A DNA stretch of 64,000 nt from Streptomyces sp. SA15. GTDB taxonomy: Bacteria; Actinomycetota; Actinomycetes; Streptomycetales; Streptomycetaceae. Positions 55,184 through 61,292 of this stretch are shown here, piece by piece. The stretch covers positions 102,410 through 166,409 of the forward strand of contig NZ_NTGE01000164.1 of the NCBI RefSeq assembly GCF_002291145.1, in the 5' to 3' direction. The notes under the pieces are model-generated. The model was not told where the DNA came from. It did not search any database and saw only the letters and a list, made by a program, of their open reading frames with translations. The translations under genes and the position numbers were made by a program. Numbering within the stretch: position 1 is the first letter of the stretch; each line of letters starts with the position of its first letter.

Positions 55184-56571
55184 CGACCCACGCCCGCATC
55201 GCCTTACTGACCATGACCCTGTGCGCGGCGACGGCACTGCCCGCACAGGCCGCCACGGACACCCGTCTGGAGGGCCGACTGCCGTCAGGGGCGGCGTACG
55301 TGATGGACGTACCCGCCGACTGGAACGGCACCGTGCTCCTCTACAGCCACGGCTACAGCCCCGTCGGCGTGCCCAACCCCGCCCAGAACTCGCCCGGTTC
55401 GGCCGCCCGGGACAAGCTGCTCGACGAGAGCTACGCGCTCATCGGCTCCTCCTACGCGACGAGCGGCTGGGCGGTGACTCAGGCCGTGCCCGATCAGCTC
55501 GCCACGCTGGAGGAGTTCACGCAGAAGTTCGGCCCGGCCCGGCGCACGCTCGCCTGGGGCACCTCCTACGGTGGCCTCGTCACCACGGCACTGGCCGAGC
55601 GGCATGCCGGCCGCTTCGACGGCTCCCTGTCGATGTGCGGGCTCGTGCAGGGCGGCGTCGCCAACTGGAACAGCACCCTGGATCCCGTGTTCGCGCTCAA
55701 GACCCTGCTCGCGCCCGCCGCGGACATCCCGCTCACGGGCTTCGCCGACCAGGCCGCCGCGACCGCCGCGGCGAAGGCGCTCACCACCAAGGTCGCCACG
55801 GCCCAGGAAACGCCTGCCGGCCGCGCTCGCATCGCGCTGGCCGCGGCCCTGCACAACATCCCGGGGTACAACGACCCCGCCCAGCCCGAGCCGGACCCGA
55901 CCGACTGGGACGCCCAACAGGCCAACCAGTACACGGCCGTCACCGGACTCCTCCAACGCCCCGCCTTCTCCTGGCGGCAGGAGGCGGAGAGCCGGGCCGG
56001 AGGCAACCCCTCTTGGAACACGGGCGTCGACTACAGAGGCATGCTCCACCGCTCACCGCTGTACAAAGAGGTCACCGAGCTCTACAAGGAGGCGGGCCTT
56101 TCCTTGCGCGAGGACCTCACGACCCTCAACCACGCCCCCCGGATCTCCGCCGACGCCGCGGCCGTACGGTGGATGCGGCACACCAGCGCCTTCACGGGCC
56201 GGCTCACCGATCCCCAGCTGAACATCCACACCACCGGCGACGCGCTGATCCCCGTACAGGCCGAGAGCGCCTACCGGCGGGCCGCGACCGCGGCCGGTGC
56301 GGGCAGCCTGCTCCGCCAGGCCTACGTCGACGGCCCCGGACACTGCACCTTCACGCCGGGCGAGACGCTCGGCGCCCTGCACACACTGGAACACCGGCTG
56401 GACACCGGCCGCTGGGACACCTCGCCCCACGTCCTCAACTCCCGTGCCCGGCAGGCCGATCCGACGGGTGAGGCCCGTTACGTCACCTACCGGCCCGCCG
56501 CCTACCCCCGCCCGTACGACCTCGCGCACCCGGCCGACGCCCCGGTGCCCCCGGGAGGCCCTCGGCCATGA
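55180..56571 (+). CDS. Secreted alpha/beta hydrolase
   Basis: A 463-residue exported protein with a Sec signal (IALLTMTLCAATALPAQA). The fold is alpha/beta hydrolase: TVLLYSHGYSPVG, LAWGTSYGGLVTTALAERH (nucleophile serine in GTSYGG, about residue 131), IHTTGDALIPV (acid) and GPGHCTFTPGE (histidine). TTG 55180 overlaps the transporter stop (TTGA) with AAGGGA upstream; ATG 55213 is the fallback. Coupled to a transporter and to an aromatic-type operon, an esterase that frees feruloyl- or coumaroyl-type acids is an attractive guess, not a demonstrated one. Confidence 0.78.
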   Translation: MTTHARIALLTMTLCAATALPAQAATDTRLEGRLPSGAAYVMDVPADWNGTVLLYSHGYSPVGVPNPAQNSPGSAARDKLLDESYALIGSSYATSGWAVTQAVPDQLATLEEFTQKFGPARRTLAWGTSYGGLVTTALAERHAGRFDGSLSMCGLVQGGVANWNSTLDPVFALKTLLAPAADIPLTGFADQAAATAAAKALTTKVATAQETPAGRARIALAAALHNIPGYNDPAQPEPDPTDWDAQQANQYTAVTGLLQRPAFSWRQEAESRAGGNPSWNTGVDYRGMLHRSPLYKEVTELYKEAGLSLREDLTTLNHAPRISADAAAVRWMRHTSAFTGRLTDPQLNIHTTGDALIPVQAESAYRRAATAAGAGSLLRQAYVDGPGHCTFTPGETLGALHTLEHRLDTGRWDTSPHVLNSRARQADPTGEARYVTYRPAAYPRPYDLAHPADAPVPPGGPRP

Positions 56572-57338
56572 CCGTCCGCTCCGCGCCCGACCGGCTGCTG
56601 TCCGTGCTCGCCGCGTTCGACCACGAGCACCCGGCGCTGTCCCTGACGGACATCAGCCGGCGGGCCGGGCTGACCCTGACCACCGCCCACCGCCTCGTGG
56701 GCGCCCTGACCGAGTGGGGCGCCCTGGAACGCGACGAGTCCGGCGTCTACCACGTGGGGCTGCGGCTGTGGGAGGTCGCCGCCCTCGCGCCGCGCGGGCT
56801 CGCGCTGCGGCAGGCGGCGCTGCCGTATCTGGAGGACCTGTACGAAGCGACGCACGAGAACGTGCAGTTGGCGGTGCGCGACGGATCGGAGGTCGTCTAC
56901 ATCGAGTGGATCTCGGGGCGTTCGTCTGTCGGCGTGCACATCCGCGTCGGCGCGCGCTGGCCGCTGCACGTCACCGGCGTGGGCCTCGTGCTGCTGGCTT
57001 ACGGCGACCCGGAACTCCAGCAGGAATACAGCGCGAAGCCGCTCGCCTCCCTCACCCCGCACACGATCACCGACGCTGGACGGCTGCGCCGCGTCCTGGC
57101 CGAAGTACGGCGCTCGGGAGTGGCGATGAGCGACCGTCAGGTCACCGAGGACGCCCTGTCGGTGGCAGCCCCGGTACGCGGACCGGACGGCACGCTGGTC
57201 GCGGCCGTGTCGGTCGTGGTGCCCCAGAAGACCGCCCAGGTGCCGGTGCTGATTCCCGCGGTACGGCTCGCGGCGCGCGGTATCTCGCGGGCGCTCGGGT
57301 GGCAGCCCGAGGGGAGCCGGGCCGGGAGCGGCGTGTAG
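56568..57338 (+). CDS. IclR-family regulator
   Basis: A 256-residue IclR regulator: HTH RLLSVLAAFDHEHPALSLTD followed by ISRRAGLTLTTAHRLVGAL, and an effector domain with HVTGVGLVLLAYG and VAMSDRQVTEDALSVAAPV. The ATG overlaps the hydrolase stop (ATGA) and follows GGGAGG, so it is the last gene of the transporter-hydrolase-regulator operon, probably controlling it in response to an aromatic or other acid. Confidence 0.88.
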   Translation: MTVRSAPDRLLSVLAAFDHEHPALSLTDISRRAGLTLTTAHRLVGALTEWGALERDESGVYHVGLRLWEVAALAPRGLALRQAALPYLEDLYEATHENVQLAVRDGSEVVYIEWISGRSSVGVHIRVGARWPLHVTGVGLVLLAYGDPELQQEYSAKPLASLTPHTITDAGRLRRVLAEVRRSGVAMSDRQVTEDALSVAAPVRGPDGTLVAAVSVVVPQKTAQVPVLIPAVRLAARGISRALGWQPEGSRAGSGV

Positions 57339-57502
57339 GCGGTACGCCGCATTCGGTATGCAAAAGACCAGCCCCGTAATGCTGTCGTCGGTGCGGCCTC
57401 GCCGACCCCGCAGTTCGGTCTGACGTCTCCCGCAGTACACCTGAGCACTACGAAGTGGTAACGGATCACAACCGAAGGAGAGTCGCCGCGGTCTAGTTCG
57501 CC

Positions 57503-58768
57503 GTGAAGATCTCTTTCCTGCTGCACAACGCCTACGGCATCGGCGGCACGATCACCACCACCTTCAATCTCGCCCAGGCGCTGGCCGAGCGGCACGAGGT
57601 GGAGATCGTCTCCGCGCTGCGGCACCGAGAGCACCCGAACTACACCCTGGACCCGAGAGTGTCGCTGCGGCCGCTGGTGGACCTCAGGCAGGAGAAGGAG
57701 CATCCCTTACACCTGAGACCGGCGAGAGTGTTCCCGCGCGCCGAGTACCGGTACGGGCAGTACAGCGAGTTGACCGACCAGCGGATCGGCGAGTGCCTGG
57801 CCGCGACCGACGCCGACGTCGTGATCGGCACCCGGCCCGGCCTCAATGTGCATCTCGCGCTCCAGGCTCCGCGCCACGTCGCACGCGTCGGGCAGGAGCA
57901 CCTCACCCTGGACAACCATCCGCCACGGCTGCGCAGCACCCTGCGCCGGGCCTACCGCCGGCTGGACGCACTCACCACGGTCACCGAGGCGGACGCCGCC
58001 GCCTACCGGCGCAAGATGCGGCTGCCCGGGGTACGGGTGGAGGCGCTCCCGAACAGCGTGCCCGATCCCGCGCTGCCGGCCGCCGACGGCACCGCGAAGG
58101 TGGTCGTCGCGGCCGGCCGACTGGTCCCGGTGAAACGATACGACCTGCTCATCGAGGCCTTCGCCGTGGTAGCCGCCGAACACCGGGACTGGCAGCTGCG
58201 CATCTACGGCAAGGGTGAGGAACTCGACCGGCTGCGCAAGCTGGTCGCGGACCTCGGCCTGTGGGACAACGTTTTCCTGATGGGTGCGGCGGCTCCCATG
58301 GAGGCGGAGTGGGTCAAGGGCTCGATCGGTGCGGCCGCCTCCAACTTCGAGCCGTTCGGCATGACGATCGTCGAGGCGATGCGCTGCGGCCTGCCGGTGG
58401 TGAGCACCGACTGCCCCTATGGCCCCGGGGAAATCATCAAGGACGGCGTCGACGGCCGGCTCGTCCCCGTCGGGGACCGTGACGCGCTGGGCGCGGCCCT
58501 GCTGGAACTGGTCCGTGACGACGAGCGGCGCCGCCGTATGGGCCGTGCGGCGTTGGAGAACGCGCGCCGGTTCGCTCCCGGCCCGGTGGTCGAGCAGGCC
58601 GAGCGCCTTCTCGCCGAGGCCGTCTCGGCGCGAAGGTCGGGGCGACCGGTGGCACAGGAGCCGGCTCGCCCGCACCGCGTCCTGGTCAGCCAGGGCTTCG
58701 CCGCTCGCGACGCGGCGTACATCGCGGCCGGCAGTGCGCTGCGCATCGTACGGAGGGGGCAGCGATGA
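57503..58768 (+). CDS. GT4-family glycosyltransferase
   Basis: A 421-residue GT-B glycosyltransferase. The N-terminal LLHNAYGIGGTITTTFNLAQ binds the acceptor side. The C-terminal donor site has VVVAAGRLVPVKRYDLLIEA and the E-x7-E motif in FEPFGMTIVEAMRCGLPVV, followed by DCPYGPGEII. It is cytoplasmic. GTG 57503 is where homology begins, although the best ribosome-like GAAGGAGA lies about 22 bases upstream. It is coupled to an unknown 281-residue protein, and the pair may glycosylate a cell-surface polymer. Confidence 0.85.
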   Translation: MKISFLLHNAYGIGGTITTTFNLAQALAERHEVEIVSALRHREHPNYTLDPRVSLRPLVDLRQEKEHPLHLRPARVFPRAEYRYGQYSELTDQRIGECLAATDADVVIGTRPGLNVHLALQAPRHVARVGQEHLTLDNHPPRLRSTLRRAYRRLDALTTVTEADAAAYRRKMRLPGVRVEALPNSVPDPALPAADGTAKVVVAAGRLVPVKRYDLLIEAFAVVAAEHRDWQLRIYGKGEELDRLRKLVADLGLWDNVFLMGAAAPMEAEWVKGSIGAAASNFEPFGMTIVEAMRCGLPVVSTDCPYGPGEIIKDGVDGRLVPVGDRDALGAALLELVRDDERRRRMGRAALENARRFAPGPVVEQAERLLAEAVSARRSGRPVAQEPARPHRVLVSQGFAARDAAYIAAGSALRIVRRGQR

Positions 58769-59610
58769 GCACGGAACTCGGTGCGCAGCCACGCGTCGGC
58801 TGTGCGGTCGACGCGGACGGCCGGATCACCTTCGACCTGTCCATGCTGCCGATGCGGCCGGACGAGAGGCACGAAGGGCAGCAGTTGCTGCTGCGGCTGC
58901 GCCCGAAGAAGGGACAGCCCGAGACGGACCTCCATGTCCTCGACCTGGAGCCTGGGGCCGACGGTCGCCTGTATGCCGTCCTGGGTCCGCACGCCGTTCT
59001 CGCGGAGGGACGGTGGGATGTATACCGGATCCAGGATGCTGGATCCGGGCGACAGCGACTGCGCCCGGGCCTGCGCGATCTACGGGCCCTCATCGACGGA
59101 CACCTTCGTGACCGGCGGTCCCCGTTGGCCGTCCGGATTCCCTACGTCACCAAGGACGGCTATCTGGCGGTACGGGCCTGGCTGCGTCCCGCCCACGCGG
59201 AGGTCGACCGCATCGACGTCGCGAAGCGATCGACGACCGTCGGCGCACACCTGCACGGCGCATCCCTCCAGGCGGGAGCCGCCGTACACCTGCGCCTGCG
59301 GAGCGTCAGCGGCACCGTACGCACTGTGGAACCACGGGCCGAAGACGACGGCCGGAGCTTCTCCTTCACGATCGACCACGAAGAACTGGCCGCGGGGACG
59401 GCCGCCGGGAGCGGCGTCTGGGACGTCTTCGTCCGACCCACGGCGGAAGCACCCCTCATCCGGGTCGCCCGTCTCCTCGACGACGTGGCGGACCGCAAGG
59501 AGGTGTTCGTCTACCCGGCGGTCACGGTCGGCGGTGCAGTCCTGCGCCCCTACTACACGGTCGACAACGACCTGTCCGTTGAGGTGACGAAGGCCCGCAG
59601 CACGCTTTAA
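58765..59610 (+). CDS. Unknown protein coupled to the glycosyltransferase
   Basis: A 281-residue protein, probably all-beta. Two similar halves each carry an RIPYV/VRAWLR- or VWDVFVRP-like strand pattern (RWDVYRIQDAG about residue 83; GVWDVFVRPTAEAP about residue 217). It ends with PYYTVDNDLSVEV. It has no signal peptide and no catalytic motif that I recognise. ATG 58765 overlaps the GT4 stop and has CGGAGGGGG upstream, so it is made with the transferase. A carbohydrate-binding or polymer-export role is possible. Confidence 0.7.
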   Translation: MSTELGAQPRVGCAVDADGRITFDLSMLPMRPDERHEGQQLLLRLRPKKGQPETDLHVLDLEPGADGRLYAVLGPHAVLAEGRWDVYRIQDAGSGRQRLRPGLRDLRALIDGHLRDRRSPLAVRIPYVTKDGYLAVRAWLRPAHAEVDRIDVAKRSTTVGAHLHGASLQAGAAVHLRLRSVSGTVRTVEPRAEDDGRSFSFTIDHEELAAGTAAGSGVWDVFVRPTAEAPLIRVARLLDDVADRKEVFVYPAVTVGGAVLRPYYTVDNDLSVEVTKARSTL

Positions 59611-59711
59611 CACTTTCGCGTCATTCATGAGATGAACTCACCTGCGACGGAAGGACTTTCACCGTTTCACCTCTTGACGACCGGAGTGACCGAGAGCACA
59701 TTGGGCCCACT

Positions 59712-59727
59712 TTGAGAGCGCTCTCAA
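59712..59727. promoter_or_regulatory. Perfect 16-bp LacI-type palindrome upstream of GH16
   Basis: TTGAGAGCGCTCTCAA is fully symmetrical, 64 bases before the GH16 ATG. Its GAGCGCTC centre matches the core of CebR-like operators that control extracellular glucanase genes in Streptomyces, so a LacI-family repressor encoded elsewhere probably binds here. Confidence 0.65.
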
Positions 59728-59790
59728 GCAGTCAGCACAGAGCTCTCGAAGACACCCGCGCATTCCACTCCGTACCCGAGAGGCACTCCC

Positions 59791-61197
59791 ATGAGCGAAA
59801 CCTCCGGCATACCCCGCAGACGGCGAAGTCCCCTCCGGCGGGCGCTCGTCGCAGTAGTCGGCGCGCTGGGTCTCGCGGCGGCGGCCGCCACGGTCGCCTC
59901 CCCGTCCGCGAACGCCTCCGCGCCCCCGCCCCCGACCGGCTGGACGCAGGCCTTCCTCGACGACTTCAACGGCGCCGCGGGCACCGGCGTCAATACCTCC
60001 AACTGGCAGTATGCAACGGGGACTTCGTATCCGGGCGGCCCCGCCAACTGGGGCACCGGAGAGGTCGAGACGATGACGAACAGCACGAACAACGTCTCGC
60101 TCGACGGCAACGGCAACCTGCGCATCACCCCGCTGCGCGACGCGGCGGGCCGATGGACCTCGGGCCGCATCGAGACCAACCGCACCGACTTCCAGCCGGC
60201 GTCGGGCGGCAAGATGCGGGTCGAGGCGCGCATCCAGATGCCGAACGTCACCGGCACGGCCGCCGAGGGCTACTGGCCGGCGTTCTGGATGCTGGGCGCG
60301 CCCTACCGTGGCAACTACCAGAACTGGCCGAGCGTCGGCGAGTTGGACATCATGGAGAACGTCCAGGGCCGCAACACCGTGTGGGCCACCATGCACTGCG
60401 GCACCAACCCCGGCGGCCCGTGCAACGAGACCACCGGCCTCGGCAACTCCACCGCCTGCCCCAACACCACCTGCCAGTCCGGCTTCCACACCTACACGAT
60501 GGAGTGGGACCGCACGGCGAGCACGGAAGCGATCCGCTTCTTCGTCGACGGCGTCAACTTCCACACGGTCACGGAGAACCAGGTCGACGCCACGACCTGG
60601 ACCAACGCCACCGACCACGGCTTCTTCATCATCCTGAACGTGGCGATGGGGGGCGCCTTCCCGGACGCGTTCGGCGGCGGCCTGGACGGCGACACGCGGT
60701 CCGGTGTGCCGATGGTCGTCGACTACGTCCAGGTGCTCCAGTCGACCGGTGGTGGGAGCGGTACCACTCCCCCGCCGACCGGCAACCGTGACGCCTACAG
60801 CGCCATCCAGGCGGAGTCCTACGACAGCCAGTCCGGCACCAGCGCGGAGACCACGTCGGACACCGGCGGCGGCCAGAACCTCGGCGCCCTGGCCAACGGC
60901 GACTGGGCTCTCTACCGGGGCGTCAACTTCGGTTCTACGGCGGCCAGACAGTTCTACGCCCGGGTGGCCAGCGGCGCGGCGGGCGGCGTGAGCGGCCTGG
61001 TCGAGGTCCGCCTGGACAGCCGTACCAGCGCCCCCATCGGCAGCTTCTCCCTGGCCAACACGGGTGGCTGGCAGTCCTGGCGGACGATCCCGGCCAACAT
61101 CAGCTCGGTCACCGGCACCCACGACGTCTACCTCACCTTCACGAGCGGCCAGCCGGCGGACTTCGTGAACGTGAACTGGTTCAACTTCGGCCGCTGA
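59791..61197 (+). CDS. Secreted GH16 beta-glucanase with C-terminal CBM6-like module
   Basis: A 468-residue exported glycosidase. An Arg-rich n-region and Ala-rich core (about residues 10-43) form the signal peptide. The family 16 catalytic domain (about 50-310) holds GELDIMENV with nucleophile E184, D186 and acid/base E189, and is of laminarinase (beta-1,3-glucanase) type. A Gly/Ser/Thr/Pro linker near 320 leads to a family-6-like carbohydrate-binding module (IQAESYDSQSGT...NGDWALYRGVNFG...VNVNWFNF). Degrades beta-1,3- or mixed-linkage glucans outside the cell. Confidence 0.92.
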   Translation: MSETSGIPRRRRSPLRRALVAVVGALGLAAAAATVASPSANASAPPPPTGWTQAFLDDFNGAAGTGVNTSNWQYATGTSYPGGPANWGTGEVETMTNSTNNVSLDGNGNLRITPLRDAAGRWTSGRIETNRTDFQPASGGKMRVEARIQMPNVTGTAAEGYWPAFWMLGAPYRGNYQNWPSVGELDIMENVQGRNTVWATMHCGTNPGGPCNETTGLGNSTACPNTTCQSGFHTYTMEWDRTASTEAIRFFVDGVNFHTVTENQVDATTWTNATDHGFFIILNVAMGGAFPDAFGGGLDGDTRSGVPMVVDYVQVLQSTGGGSGTTPPPTGNRDAYSAIQAESYDSQSGTSAETTSDTGGGQNLGALANGDWALYRGVNFGSTAARQFYARVASGAAGGVSGLVEVRLDSRTSAPIGSFSLANTGGWQSWRTIPANISSVTGTHDVYLTFTSGQPADFVNVNWFNFGR

Positions 61198-61244
61198 CAA
61201 GGCGACAGGGAAAGGGCCGGTGATGTGGCGTCGTCGCGGGCCCT

Positions 61245-61276
61245 GCCGGCCGGCCGGGACATCCGGCCGGGCCGGC
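61245..61276. terminator. Bidirectional hairpin terminator candidate
   Basis: A long G/C stem (GCCGGCCGGCC / GGCCGGGCCGGC, loop around GGACAT) lies in the 95-bp gap between the convergent GH16 and DnaE genes. There is no T-tract on either side, the common situation in Streptomyces. Confidence 0.6.
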
Positions 61277-61292
61277 ACCTGATGTCAACCCG

